This document shows positions 1 to 8,581 of a stretch of 64,000 bases of DNA, in pieces. The DNA comes from Pleomorphomonas sp. PLEO (GTDB taxonomy: Bacteria; Pseudomonadota; Alphaproteobacteria; Rhizobiales; Pleomorphomonadaceae): the NCBI RefSeq assembly GCF_041320595.1, contig NZ_CP166625.1, positions 3,036,001 through 3,100,000 of the forward strand, written 5' to 3'. Positions within the stretch are counted from its first letter, which is position 1. The number at the start of each line of letters is the position of its first letter. Both the position numbers and the translations under genes were made by a program. The notes under the pieces are model-generated. The model worked only from the letters and a program-made list of their open reading frames with translations, searched no databases and was not told where the DNA came from.

Positions 1-45
1 GTCGCGCGCAAGCACGTCGAGTTCAAGGAATCCAAGATCAAGTGA
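1..45 (+). CDS. rpmG: 50S ribosomal protein L33, 3' end
   Basis: Only the last 14 codons and the TGA stop are in the window. The encoded tail (VARKHVEFKESKIK) matches the C-terminus typical of alphaproteobacterial bL33, a small protein of the large ribosomal subunit. A rho-independent terminator follows about 60 bases downstream. The call rests on this tail alone, but the tail is distinctive. Confidence 0.85.
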   Translation, partial: VARKHVEFKESKIK

Positions 46-101
46 GTCGGCCTTGGCCGGATGCGCTTCAGAGCGCCCGGCCTGGACGAGACTCCACGCA
101 A

Positions 102-127
102 AGGCACCCGATTGGGTGCCTTTTTGC
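102..127 (+). terminator. Rho-independent terminator after rpmG
   Basis: A perfect 8-bp stem (AGGCACCC / GGGTGCCT) closes a 4-base loop and is followed by a T run. It ends the rpmG transcript before the MFS gene. Confidence 0.85.
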
Positions 128-231
128 TTTTTGACTCCGCGGAAGGGGAATCAGCAGGCCCGCCGCCACTGCCGACAATTTCTGACGTCCGGCACCCTAT
201 AGTCCGCCGTTCAATTTCAGAGGACGCGCCG

Positions 232-1476
232 ATGGCTGCCGCCGATCGTTCTGCCCTTATCTCCGCTGCCGAAGCGCGTCGAGCGACCCTTTTCGCACTG
301 GTCGCCGTATTCCTCGATGTCGTTGGCTTCGGCCTTATTATCCCGGTCCTTCCGCGACTCATCGAGGAGGTCGGCCACACTGGGCTTGATGGCGCCGCCC
401 GTATCGGCGGCTGGTTGTTTGCTGCGTTCAGCTTGGCACAGTTCGTATTCGCCCCGCTCGCCGGTGCGCTGTCCGACCGGTTCGGTCGGCGGCCGCTGTT
501 GCTTTTGGCCATTGCTGGCCTCTCGGTCGACTATGTCGTGCAGGCAATGGCGCCGACGGTGCTGTGGCTGTTCGTCGGGCGGTTGATTGCCGGTGTCTGC
601 GGTTCGTCCTACGTCATCGCCAATGCCTGCCTCGCCGATGTCAGCTCGCCGGAGAATCGGGCCCGTTCCTTCGGTCGCATGACTGCCGCCTTCGGCCTCG
701 GGTTTGTGCTGGGGCCGGCGATTGGTGGGATGCTTGGGGAGTTTGGCACCCGGGTTCCCTTCTGGAGCGCGGCGGTGCTTGCGGGGGTAAACTTCCTATT
801 CGGTCTTTTCGCGTTGCCGGAGACGCTTGCTTGCGAAAGCCGCCGGTCTTTCCGTTGGCACGAGGCCAATCCTCTCGGCATCCTGGCGGTCTTCGGCCGC
901 TACACCGGCGTGCTTCCCTACGCTTTGGTGTTGACGGTATTTTTCTTCGGCACTTCGGTCTATGCGGCGATATGGCCTTTCTGGGGGATGGCCAAATACG
1001 GCTGGTCCAGCATGACCGTCGGGCTGACGCTTGCTGCCTCCGGAATAACAGTTGCGCTGTTACAAGGATTTGGCACCGGGCCGGCGGTGGCCCGCTGGGG
1101 CGAGCGGCGAATGGCGGCGGTCGGCCTCGCCGGCGCGGCGACAACTTGCGTTGGCTTTGCTCTTTCGCCGACAACCGCCGTGGTCGTGGTGATGCTGATC
1201 GTCAATGCCGTGGAGGGGTTTGCGCATCCGATGCTGTCGGCCTTGATGTCGAAGGCAGTGCCGGAAGATACGCAGGGTGCGCTACAGGGAGGTATCTCGG
1301 CACTGATGAACCTCGCCATGCTGGTTGGCGCACTGTTCTATACTCAGGCCTTCGGCTACTTTCTGTCGGAGGCTGCGCCTGTTCGCAGCCCCGATATTTC
1401 CTTTTTCATTGCCGCGTCTCTGATGCTGCTGGCCCTCGGTCTGTTTATCCGACAGGCGAGACGAGCAACCGTGTGA
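232..1476 (+). CDS. MFS transporter, TCR/Tet (DHA1) drug efflux type
   Basis: A 414-residue inner-membrane carrier with about 12 hydrophobic segments. The cytoplasmic loop after TM2 carries the MFS signature GALSDRFGRRP, and the N-terminal DxxGFGLIIPVLP segment is typical of TetA/TCR-like proton-driven exporters. Substrates of such proteins range from tetracycline to unrelated drugs, and none can be assigned here. The frame is open from 61, but the ATG at 232 with an upstream AGAGGA fits the family start; the upstream part would be translated through the rpmG terminator. It converges with the eipB-like gene, with only 4 bases between the stops. Confidence 0.85.
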   Translation: MAAADRSALISAAEARRATLFALVAVFLDVVGFGLIIPVLPRLIEEVGHTGLDGAARIGGWLFAAFSLAQFVFAPLAGALSDRFGRRPLLLLAIAGLSVDYVVQAMAPTVLWLFVGRLIAGVCGSSYVIANACLADVSSPENRARSFGRMTAAFGLGFVLGPAIGGMLGEFGTRVPFWSAAVLAGVNFLFGLFALPETLACESRRSFRWHEANPLGILAVFGRYTGVLPYALVLTVFFFGTSVYAAIWPFWGMAKYGWSSMTVGLTLAASGITVALLQGFGTGPAVARWGERRMAAVGLAGAATTCVGFALSPTTAVVVVMLIVNAVEGFAHPMLSALMSKAVPEDTQGALQGGISALMNLAMLVGALFYTQAFGYFLSEAAPVRSPDISFFIAASLMLLALGLFIRQARRATV

Positions 1477-1480
1477 AGCG

Positions 1481-2509
1481 TCAGTTGGCGGGCTTCACCT
1501 CGGGCTGGACCTGGGTGGCCGGTGCTTCGCCTGTTGCTGGCGTGTCGTCCTTTTTCTGCTCGGCAGTGCCTGCGCTATCCTCGGTGTTCGGGAGAGCTTC
1601 CGCCGCCGGCTGACTGCCGTTTGCGGGTTTTCCGCTGGTAGCCGATTTGTCGTCGGCGGGCGGTGCCACGGCAGAGGGCTCGACGGCGGATGCCGACGGC
1701 CCATTGCAAGGCGTCTCCGGCAGCAGCTCGAGGTGAACGATCTTGCCATCGAGAACGAAGTCGCCGTAGTCCAAACGCATCCTCGAGGAGATGCCGTTCT
1801 CCCACAAATCAAAAGAGATCGAGTAGTCCGGTGGCTGGTCGCCGCCGGCTTCGGCACCAAAATAGGAGACGGTGACCGGCCAGCGCCGCATGTTGCCGAT
1901 GGGCTTCTCGCTCTCGTCGGGGGCAGTGGTTCGAGCGGACCCAATGACCGTCGAGGTGTGGAACACGTGCTGGCCGCCATCCGAGCCGTCATAAATGTCA
2001 TCGGAAAAGACGGTGGTTCCCTTTTCGGCCTCCGCGATGGTCTTGATGAGCTGAGCGGTTGGGAACATCAACGGCTTGTCGATAGTGAACTCGGTGTTCT
2101 CGGTCAGCTTGAGCTTGACGTTGACTTTGTCGCCATCACGGACGGCGGTTCCGTTGACGTCCTGGGTCTGCACTTCGTTGACGAAGGTCTGGGACTGGAA
2201 ACCGAAGCTCCGGCCGTCGCCGCTCTCGAAATTCTTGTTTCGAAGGTCGGTGACCGCCGAGGCGCCAGCGGAGTCGCCTGTCTCCAGCACGAAGCGAAAG
2301 TTGACCGTGTAGCCCTCGCAAGCATTACCGGTGAATTCGTAGACCATGCGCCCTTTCATGTTGACGCTGAGGTCGCTCATCTGCGGATTGCTCTCAAGAG
2401 CAAGGTCGTAGGCAACACGGTGCGGCACCAAACCGCCAGCAAGCGTCGGCTCGATCAGCGCCGAAAAGGCACAGGCGATCATTGCCGACCGGAAAATCAA
2501 CTTCATCAT
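1481..2509 (-). CDS. eipB: EipB-type cell envelope integrity protein (DUF1849)
   Basis: A 342-residue exported protein. It starts MMKLIFRSAM with a signal peptide cleaved near the LAGG segment, then has the DUF1849 beta-spiral domain (roughly residues 25-265: PHRVAYDLAL, GRMVYEF, SFDLWENG). Brucella EipB is a periplasmic protein needed for envelope integrity. The two cysteines (GNACEGY and ETPCNG) correspond to the family's conserved disulfide pair. The last ~75 residues are a Pro/Ala/Glu/Lys-rich, probably disordered tail. The frame extends upstream to 2575, but the double ATG at 2509/2506 precedes a proper signal peptide. Confidence 0.85.
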   Translation of the reverse strand: MMKLIFRSAMIACAFSALIEPTLAGGLVPHRVAYDLALESNPQMSDLSVNMKGRMVYEFTGNACEGYTVNFRFVLETGDSAGASAVTDLRNKNFESGDGRSFGFQSQTFVNEVQTQDVNGTAVRDGDKVNVKLKLTENTEFTIDKPLMFPTAQLIKTIAEAEKGTTVFSDDIYDGSDGGQHVFHTSTVIGSARTTAPDESEKPIGNMRRWPVTVSYFGAEAGGDQPPDYSISFDLWENGISSRMRLDYGDFVLDGKIVHLELLPETPCNGPSASAVEPSAVAPPADDKSATSGKPANGSQPAAEALPNTEDSAGTAEQKKDDTPATGEAPATQVQPEVKPAN

Positions 2510-2857
2510 GGGTTCCCCGGCCTGTCTGCAAAATGGATTCGTTGAGTATGCGGATGAATGGACACAAGATAGCACGTATACTCATGCAAACATCAACGGA
2601 TCATAACACGCGCGAGATGTGCGCTCCCACGGGCGAGTTGCGCTGATGGGCGTGATGGGGCATGGCTATTGGAGCGAGTTTGACCTTTGAATCCAGGCTA
2701 GATAGAGGCCCCGGATTGGAGGTCAGATCCCAAACCTCCACTAGAAGCACTAGATTGCCGGTGGTTCTTTTGACCCCGATATTTGCTCCGAGGTTTCATC
2801 GGATGGAAGTAGGTTTCGGGGCGAACCACCAGCTCTCGTTCAGGAGACTGCCCGCAA
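2510..2857. other. Intergenic region between eipB and the RidA gene
   Basis: A divergent promoter region of 348 bases. No convincing ORF, repeat or hairpin is seen apart from the GGAGA ribosome-binding site just before 2858. Promoters for both flanking genes are expected here, but no clear -35/-10 pair stands out. Confidence 0.5.
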
Positions 2858-3322
2858 ATGACCAGTTCTGTCGAATCCGCCCTTAACGGCCTTGGCTTGG
2901 CGTTGCCCGAGGCGATCGCGCCCGTCGCCAACTATGTTCCTTACGTTCGCACCGGCAACCTGCTGTTCGTCTCGGGGCAAATCTCCAAGACGACCGCTGG
3001 CGCCGCCATCACCGGCAAGCTTGGCGTCGATGTCGATGTGGCCGGCGGACAGAAGGCCGCCGAACTCTGCGCTCTCAACATTCTGGCGCAGGTGAAGGTG
3101 GCGGTGGGCGATCTCGACCGCATCGTGCGGGTGGTCCGCCTCAATGCCTTCGTCAATTCCGCCCCGGAATTCACCGATCAGCCGCAGGTCGTCAACGGAG
3201 CGTCAAATCTCTTCGCTAACGTCCTGGGCGATAAGGGCAAGCACAGCCGCACAGCCGTCGGTGTCGCTGCCCTGCCGCTCGGCGTCGCGGTAGAAATCGA
3301 CGCCATCATTGAGGTTTCCTGA
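2858..3322 (+). CDS. RidA/YjgF/YER057c family protein, long type
   Basis: A 154-residue member of the RidA superfamily. Characterised members hydrolyse reactive enamines/imines such as 2-aminoacrylate released by PLP enzymes. The sequence NLLFVSGQIS and the C-terminal VAALPLGVAVEIDAI match the COG0251 subgroup of about 150 residues, which differs from the 128-residue archetype. The RID_alpha arginine is not clearly present, so catalytic deaminase activity is uncertain. The glycerophosphodiesterase gene starts 5 bases after its stop, so the two are probably co-transcribed. The start is supported by GGAGA upstream. Confidence 0.85.
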   Translation: MTSSVESALNGLGLALPEAIAPVANYVPYVRTGNLLFVSGQISKTTAGAAITGKLGVDVDVAGGQKAAELCALNILAQVKVAVGDLDRIVRVVRLNAFVNSAPEFTDQPQVVNGASNLFANVLGDKGKHSRTAVGVAALPLGVAVEIDAIIEVS

Positions 3323-3327
3323 GGCAA

Positions 3328-4083
3328 ATGACCGATTTTTCCTGGCTGACCGCCCGCCCCATCGCTCACCGTGGTTTGCATGACGCCAAGGTGGGGCGGA
3401 TCGAGAATACGCTTTCGGCTTTCGACGCCGCGGCGCGGGCGGGATTTCCGATGGAGATGGATGTTCATCTCTCCGCCGACGGTGTGGTCTACGTTTTCCA
3501 CGACGACGTTCTCGATCGCCTGACCACCGGCAAGGGCCCGGTGGCCGGCCGGACAATGGCCGAGCTCAAGGCGATCCCGATGGTCGGGACCGAGGATCGC
3601 ATCCCGACGCTGCGGGAGGTGCTCGACCTCGTCGGTGGCCGCACCGGTTTGGTCATCGAGATCAAGAGCTATTTCACTGCGCGTCAGCGTGACCTTGTCG
3701 AGGCCACGGCCCGGGAGCTTTCGACCTATGGCGGGCCGGTGGTGGTGGAATCGTTCGATCCGCGCCAGATCCAGGATATCGCCGAGATCGCTCCGGACCT
3801 GCCGCGAGGCATCGTCGCCGACGACGCGGCCAGCGCAAAGGATTACAACGAGTATCGCGTGCTTGACCGCGAGGAACTCGCCACCCTTTCACATCGGTCG
3901 TGGTCGCAGTTCCAGTTCGTGAGCTACTGGGTAAGGCTCTTGGGAAATGACGTCAGCTGCCGGATCCGTGACGAGTGGAAGCTGCCGGTGACAGCTTGGA
4001 CCATCCGCAAGCCGGATGAGCGGCAGGCCGCGGTCGACTTCGGTGCTCAACTGGTGTTCGAGGGCTTCGATCCCGACGCCTGA
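3328..4083 (+). CDS. Glycerophosphodiester phosphodiesterase family protein
   Basis: A 251-residue GDPD-family TIM barrel, predicted cytoplasmic (no signal peptide). Catalytic and metal-binding residues are visible: HRG at 14-16, the E43-x-D45 pair and H58-D59, with a later EIKSY segment. The reaction is hydrolysis of glycerophosphodiesters to glycerol-3-phosphate and an alcohol. Length and lack of a signal resemble UgpQ, but no ugp transporter genes are adjacent, so no symbol is given. It forms a two-gene unit with the RidA gene. Confidence 0.85.
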   Translation: MTDFSWLTARPIAHRGLHDAKVGRIENTLSAFDAAARAGFPMEMDVHLSADGVVYVFHDDVLDRLTTGKGPVAGRTMAELKAIPMVGTEDRIPTLREVLDLVGGRTGLVIEIKSYFTARQRDLVEATARELSTYGGPVVVESFDPRQIQDIAEIAPDLPRGIVADDAASAKDYNEYRVLDREELATLSHRSWSQFQFVSYWVRLLGNDVSCRIRDEWKLPVTAWTIRKPDERQAAVDFGAQLVFEGFDPDA

Positions 4084-4135
4084 GGAGCCGTTTCAGATAA
4101 CGGGGTGGGGCGCCGCAATTGGCGCCCCAGCTTTA

Positions 4136-5026
4136 TCATGCCACGAAGGCAGCCCGGTTCGCCTCGAAGAATGCCGCGAGCGAGCGCGGTTTGCGTCCCG
4201 TCAGCTCTTCCACAGCGCCGGACGTTTTCGCCAGCAGGCCGGCGCTGTTGGTTGCATCCATCGAAAGCATAAGCGTGATTACGAAATCGGGTACGCCGGC
4301 TGCCTTGAGATTGGCGCCCAGCACCTCTGGCGACAGCCGCACGACGTTGATCGGCTTGCCCAGTATTCCGGAGGCTAGGCTGGCCACTTCCTCGGTCGTG
4401 AATGTTTCGTCGCTGGTGATGTCGTAGATGGATTTGTCGTCGGCCCACGGATGGGTCAGGGCGGCGGCGGCGGCGCGGGCGCAATCGTCATGGGCAACAT
4501 AGGTTACCTTGGTGCCGGATTTATCCGACGTGTACCAGGTGCCTTGCTTCACGACTGCCGGCAAGCCCATGAAGAAGTTCTCTTGATACCAATGGTTCCG
4601 CAGAATTCGGTAGGGCAGGCCGCTTTCGAAAATGGACGTTTCGGTACCGGCGTGGTCGCCTGCGAAGAAAAGTGGGTGGTTGGCGCCGTGAGGATTGGGG
4701 GCGGATGTGTAGACGATTCCCTTGACGCCGGCCGTCTTTGCCGCGGCCACGGCGGCCTGCTGGCCGGCGAGGCGGCTGCCGATGGCGTCCGTCGATACGA
4801 TCAGCAGGCGGTCGATCCCGGTGAGGGCCGATACGAGCGTCTCCGGCTTGCCGAAGTCGACGGCCCTCACCGCCACACCGCGCGCGGCAAGGTCGGCGAG
4901 CTTGCTAGGGTCGCGGGTCCCTGCGACGATGTCAGAGGGCGAAATGCCAAACTCGTCGATAAGTAGGGTAACCACGCTGCGGCCAAGCTTTCCAGCGGCG
5001 CCGGTGACCATCAGTTTCTCGCTCAT
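4136..5026 (-). CDS. NmrA-family NAD(P)H-binding oxidoreductase, QorB-like
   Basis: A 296-residue atypical short-chain reductase of the NmrA/QorB type. The N-terminal Rossmann motif is VTGAAGKLG, followed by GTRDPSKLADLA and the SAPNPHGANHP region typical of NAD(P)H:quinone oxidoreductase 2 homologues, which reduce quinones or act as redox sensors. It is divergently transcribed from an HxlR-family regulator, the usual arrangement for QorB/YtfG-like genes controlled by HxlR repressors of the QorR/YtfH type. The exact substrate is unknown. Confidence 0.8.
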   Translation of the reverse strand: MSEKLMVTGAAGKLGRSVVTLLIDEFGISPSDIVAGTRDPSKLADLAARGVAVRAVDFGKPETLVSALTGIDRLLIVSTDAIGSRLAGQQAAVAAAKTAGVKGIVYTSAPNPHGANHPLFFAGDHAGTETSIFESGLPYRILRNHWYQENFFMGLPAVVKQGTWYTSDKSGTKVTYVAHDDCARAAAAALTHPWADDKSIYDITSDETFTTEEVASLASGILGKPINVVRLSPEVLGANLKAAGVPDFVITLMLSMDATNSAGLLAKTSGAVEELTGRKPRSLAAFFEANRAAFVA

Positions 5027-5054
5027 GGACGATCCTCATATGGAATGCAACATT

Positions 5055-5069
5055 GTCTCTTTTCGAGAC
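5055..5069. promoter_or_regulatory. Candidate HxlR operator in the divergent promoter
   Basis: An inverted repeat GTCTC-N5-GAGAC lies between the divergent QorB-like and HxlR genes, close to the QorB-like start. Its position in a short shared control region suggests an autoregulatory HxlR site. This is inferred from position and symmetry only. Confidence 0.4.
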
Positions 5070-5144
5070 TATGCATAAAATAGAGATCAGGTTCTGATGG
5101 GCAAGACGGCAGTTTGGCCTGCGTTAGTTACTTGGAGGGAACCG

Positions 5145-5561
5145 GTGAAGACGGAAATTTCCGATAATGTGGGGGGCATGCTCGATGGTTTTCAGCAAGC
5201 CATCAGGACAGAGCCGAATTTCGATGCCTGCCCGGTTCGAGGCGTGCTCGACCGTATCGGAGACAAATGGAGCACGTTGATGGTGTTGACGCTGGCGTTG
5301 CGTCCGCATCGCTTCGGTGAGCTCAAGCGCGCCATCCCCGATATCTCACAGCGTATGCTGACCCAGACGCTCCGCGACCTGCAACGCGATGGCTATGTGG
5401 CGCGCAAGGTATTTCCAACCACGCCACCGGCCGTCGAATATAGCCTCACCGAGCTTGGTCAATCGCTGATGACGCCGCTGTCGGGGCTGGTCGACTGGGC
5501 GGTCAGGACGCGTGACGCGGTTGAGGCGGCGCGCGTCGCCTTCGATCGTGAGAATCTCTGA
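5145..5561 (+). CDS. HxlR family winged-helix transcriptional regulator
   Basis: A 138-residue DNA-binding protein with the HxlR core: [16 protein letters not shown], then RFGELKRAI and [17 protein letters not shown], which form the winged helix. HxlR regulators often sense redox or electrophile stress through a conserved cysteine; the Cys in the ACPV motif is present. The frame opens at an ATG at 5097, but the GTG at 5145 has a strong TTGGAGGGAA ribosome-binding site and gives the usual family length. It probably represses the facing QorB-like gene. Confidence 0.85.
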   Translation: MKTEISDNVGGMLDGFQQAIRTEPNFDACPVRGVLDRIGDKWSTLMVLTLALRPHRFGELKRAIPDISQRMLTQTLRDLQRDGYVARKVFPTTPPAVEYSLTELGQSLMTPLSGLVDWAVRTRDAVEAARVAFDRENL

Positions 5562-5562
5562 G

Positions 5563-5702
5563 AGCCTGACTCGAAATTCGCTGGGGTGCGGCAGATAGCG
5601 ATGAATTCGAGAACCGGAGCGGAGCGAACTTGAGGTTCGTGAGCACCGGAGGCGCAGAATTCGAAGCTAGATGTCCGCCCCAGTAGAGTTTCGGGTCAGG
5701 CT
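5563..5702. repeat. 140-bp imperfect palindromic intergenic element
   Basis: The ends are imperfect inverted copies (AGCCTGACTCGAAA ... TTTCGGGTCAGGCT, with CTGGGG/CCCCAG further in). The interior holds two similar direct units of the form TTCG..GAxCACCGGAG/GAACCGGAG..GCGAA. It begins two bases after the HxlR stop and fills the gap to the HIT gene. The layout resembles a folded, MITE- or REP-like dispersed element. No second copy is seen in this window, so repeat status genome-wide is an inference. Confidence 0.55.
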
Positions 5703-5715
5703 ATGAGACTTCGCC

Positions 5716-6141
5716 TCACTCTGCCAGAGCGGCCTTGAGCTTCTCGGCGTGGTTTGTGAGCAGCGCGCTGTCGGCCATCTTGCCGGTGTGCGGGCGGAGC
5801 GGCGCGCCAAGGTAGCGCGGTACCACGTGGAAATGCAGGTGGAAGACGGTCTGGCCAGCCGGTGCCTCGTTATATTGCATGACGACGGCGCCGTCGGCTT
5901 CGAAGGCGCTGACGGCCGCCTTGGCGATCTTCTGCGTTACCTTGATGACCTTGGCGAGAACGTCAGGATCGACGTCAAGAATATTGCGGGCCGGTGTCTT
6001 GGGGAGAATCAACGTGTGGCCGTCCGACTGCGGCATAACGTCCATGAAAGCCAAGACGTCGTCGTCCTCGTAGACCTTGTAGGCGGGAATGTCGCCACGC
6101 AGGATCTTGGCGAAGATATTGTCGGCATCATAAGCGGTCAT
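5716..6141 (-). CDS. HIT family nucleotide-binding hydrolase
   Basis: A 141-residue histidine-triad protein of the HinT type, which hydrolyses nucleoside phosphoramidates and related nucleotide conjugates. The triad HLHFHVV (H101, H103, H105) and the N-terminal IFAKILRGDIPAYKVYEDD are clear. The frame is open far upstream (to 6723), but the ATG at 6141 with GGGAGAA in front matches the family N-terminus. It lies 56 bases downstream of the acyltransferase gene on the same strand, probably in one operon. Confidence 0.9.
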   Translation of the reverse strand: MTAYDADNIFAKILRGDIPAYKVYEDDDVLAFMDVMPQSDGHTLILPKTPARNILDVDPDVLAKVIKVTQKIAKAAVSAFEADGAVVMQYNEAPAGQTVFHLHFHVVPRYLGAPLRPHTGKMADSALLTNHAEKLKAALAE

Positions 6142-6197
6142 CGTATTCTCCCAGGAGGAACCGTCGGAGCGCAAGGTGGTCCCTCGTGCCCGGTCGG

Positions 6198-7412
6198 TCA
6201 ATCCTGTTCCTGAAGTGGCCCACGGCGGAAGGGACCAAGGCTTTCGAGTTCCGTTTCGGCGCTGAGGACCGCGCGTCTCTCGCGAGTGAGGAAGTCGGCC
6301 ACTACGCGCCGGAATCCGGCATCGGCTATATAGTGAGCCGAACGGGTCGTCTCCGGCAGATAGCCACGCGACAGCTTGTGTTCGCCCTGTGCTCCGGCTT
6401 CGACCACTGCCAGACGGTGCTCGATCGCGTAATCGATGGCCTGATGATAGCAGACCTCGAAATGCAGGAAGGGGTGTTCCTCGATGGCCCCCCAATTGCG
6501 GCCGTAGAGGCGGTCGGAACCGATGAGGTTGAGCGCTCCGGCGATGTAGCGGCCGGCCCGACGCGCCATGACGAGCAGGATGCGGTCGGCCATTCGTTCG
6601 GATAGCAGTGAAAAGAAACGACGGTTGAGGTAGGGCGTTCCCCACTTTCTGCTGCCGGTATCCATATAGAAGGCGAAGAAGGCATCCCAGTGAGCCTCGG
6701 TGAGGTCGCTGCCGGTTACCCATTCGACGCTGATGCCGTCTTGCAGCGCTTCCCGTCGTTCGCGTTTCAGCGCCTTGCGCTTGCGCGAGGCGAGGCGGCC
6801 TAGAAAGTCGTCGTAGGTCGTGTAGCCATCGTTCCTGAACTGGAACTGCTGGTCGAGCCGTTCGAGCCAGCCCTCGGCGCCAAGCGCGGCGGCGCTTTCC
6901 TCATCAATAAAGGTCACATGCGCCGAGGAGAGTTCGTAGCGGTCGGCGACGAGCTTCATGCCGCGTGCCAGCGCTTGTCGCGTCGCGTCATCGGCTGCGA
7001 GGAGGCGCGGACCTGTCACTGGACTGAAGGGAATGGATGACTGCAGCTTGGGGTAGTATTGTCCACCAGATCGCTCCCAGGCATCGGCCCAGCCATGGTC
7101 GAAGACATATTCGCCATAGGAGTGGCCCTTCAGATAGGCTGGGGCCGCACCGATGAGATGACCGTCCTCGTCTTCGAGGAGCAGGTGGCTCGGCAGCCAG
7201 CCGGTCTCGGCGGTCGCGCATCCCGCCTCCTCGCAAATCAGCAGGAAGTCATGGCTGATGAAGGGATTGTAGGGGAAGGGCGGTTCGTCACTCATCCAAC
7301 GGATGGCGCCGCGCGCGCCTGTCTCCCAGCCGGGGTTGGCGAGGCCATCCCAGTCGGCCTTGCTGACAGCGGCGAGCCCGTCGACAGTGCGCAGTGAAAA
7401 CGAATGGGACAT
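6198..7412 (-). CDS. GNAT family N-acyltransferase, DUF482/COG3146
   Basis: A 404-residue member of the DUF482 (peptidogalycan/FemAB-like) GNAT superfamily. Recognisable blocks are the N-terminal NPFISHDFL, HSYGEYVFDHGWADA, then RKRKALKRERRE and RLYGRNWGA near the middle, and the C-terminal HKLSRGYLPE. Biochemical function in the family is poorly defined; transfer of an acyl or aminoacyl group is inferred from the fold. It is the probable first gene of a two-gene unit with the HIT gene and is divergent from the PilZ gene. Confidence 0.75.
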   Translation of the reverse strand: MSHSFSLRTVDGLAAVSKADWDGLANPGWETGARGAIRWMSDEPPFPYNPFISHDFLLICEEAGCATAETGWLPSHLLLEDEDGHLIGAAPAYLKGHSYGEYVFDHGWADAWERSGGQYYPKLQSSIPFSPVTGPRLLAADDATRQALARGMKLVADRYELSSAHVTFIDEESAAALGAEGWLERLDQQFQFRNDGYTTYDDFLGRLASRKRKALKRERREALQDGISVEWVTGSDLTEAHWDAFFAFYMDTGSRKWGTPYLNRRFFSLLSERMADRILLVMARRAGRYIAGALNLIGSDRLYGRNWGAIEEHPFLHFEVCYHQAIDYAIEHRLAVVEAGAQGEHKLSRGYLPETTRSAHYIADAGFRRVVADFLTRERRAVLSAETELESLGPFRRGPLQEQD

Positions 7413-7469
7413 GGACAGAATGCGAGGCTCGGATACGGATTAGCCCTTAGGATAGCTCCGCCGCGACTG

Positions 7470-7931
7470 ATGATGCAAATCCCGAATTTTTCCTACGATC
7501 ATTGGCCAAATGGTGACGGGGTAAACCAAGGATTAACGAGAAAGCCCCAAGTTGAGGTTGTTGCCAATGACGGATATTCGGGCGTGCATACAGACCGTAA
7601 GTTGTCAAAGCGAGAAATGGCGGAGCTCATTACCCGCTTGCGCAACCCTAACGTGAGGGTTGGTGAGCAGCGACGGGCGGAGCGATTGAATTGCCACTGG
7701 CCGGCTCTGGTCCATTCCGACCCGCGCGATATCGCCTGCATTGTCGAAAACATCAGCCATAGCGGCTGTCGTGTCCGTACCATTGGAATGTTGTTCGCAC
7801 CGGGTGATCCGGTCATCGTTCGTATCCCGTCACAGAAAATGGTGTTGGACGGTATCGTTGCCTGGTCGCGGGACGAGGAAGCCGGCATCCGGTTCAGCTT
7901 TGGCGACGAAAGCCATAACCTGACCGTTTGA
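7470..7931 (+). CDS. PilZ domain protein
   Basis: A protein of about 153 residues whose C-terminal ~95 residues form a PilZ domain: a RRAER arginine motif followed about 30 residues later by NISHSGCRVRT, the (D/N)xSxxG motif. These two motifs bind cyclic di-GMP in PilZ proteins. The N-terminal ~60 residues are not recognised. The start is uncertain: the frame is open from 7404 (overlapping the divergent acyltransferase), paired ATGs lie at 7470/7473, and a shorter start is possible. No enzymatic partner domain is attached. Confidence 0.75.
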   Translation: MMQIPNFSYDHWPNGDGVNQGLTRKPQVEVVANDGYSGVHTDRKLSKREMAELITRLRNPNVRVGEQRRAERLNCHWPALVHSDPRDIACIVENISHSGCRVRTIGMLFAPGDPVIVRIPSQKMVLDGIVAWSRDEEAGIRFSFGDESHNLTV

Positions 7932-7989
7932 TCTCCCAATCGAGTAATTGCGGCGACGGGCAATAGTGCGCCCGCCGCCTGGTCGATTG

Positions 7990-8493
7990 TCAGGGCGCCA
8001 TGCCGGGCATTGCTGCCATCGGGTCTGTGCCGGTCAGTAGCGTCGGGTCGAGCATGCCAAAAATCATCGCCACGTGGGCGACGATCAGGAACAGCGCCAC
8101 AAAGCCGGCATGCAGGCCGAGCCGCGCCTCAGGAGTGCGGCCCTTCCAGAGAAAGCCAAGATCGATCAATGCGATACCACCGAGCGGGATGACGCCGGTC
8201 AGGTAAAAGCCGACGGCGATCACGTCAGCCGGCCCACGCCAGGCGCCACCAATGGTCAGGGGCACCACGGCGGTGAAGAACAGGTAGAGGAAGACGCCGA
8301 GGAAGTAGATGCCGGCGATCGATCCAGCGATCCGGCTTACCTTCCGCACGGCGCCATCGAGATGGCGCGTATACAGCAGATAGAGTTCGGCAATGGCGAT
8401 GGTTTCGGCGAGGATCACCGGCACAGCCATGAACAGGATAAGGTTCCAGGGCTGGTTGCTGGCCAGCAGCTGCATGTAGTGAGTCATAGGCAT
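7990..8493 (-). CDS. Multi-spanning membrane protein, DUF6803-like
   Basis: A 167-residue inner-membrane protein with four or five hydrophobic segments and a short His/Met-containing N-terminus (MPMTHYMQLL). It resembles the DUF6803 family of uncharacterised permease-like proteins. The C-terminus ends in a Met/Pro-rich tail (MAAMPGMAP). The start is the ATG at 8493, preceded by CGGAGA. It follows the cysteine-rich exported protein gene on the same strand, probably as the second gene of a pair. Met-rich ends and a Cys-rich partner raise the possibility of a metal-related role, which is speculation. Confidence 0.6.
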   Translation of the reverse strand: MPMTHYMQLLASNQPWNLILFMAVPVILAETIAIAELYLLYTRHLDGAVRKVSRIAGSIAGIYFLGVFLYLFFTAVVPLTIGGAWRGPADVIAVGFYLTGVIPLGGIALIDLGFLWKGRTPEARLGLHAGFVALFLIVAHVAMIFGMLDPTLLTGTDPMAAMPGMAP

Positions 8494-8581
8494 GATCGTC
8501 TGTCTCCGTGCCGACAGACGCGGCACTGCGGCCGGCGACTGTGGCAAATGGTCCGTTGATGGATGGTCGTTCGGAAGACGA

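Noticed and set aside
564-1613. 349-residue frame inside the first MFS gene
   Set aside because: An alternative frame of a gene with clear TM pattern and MFS motif; its product is Arg/Cys-rich with no recognisable domain.
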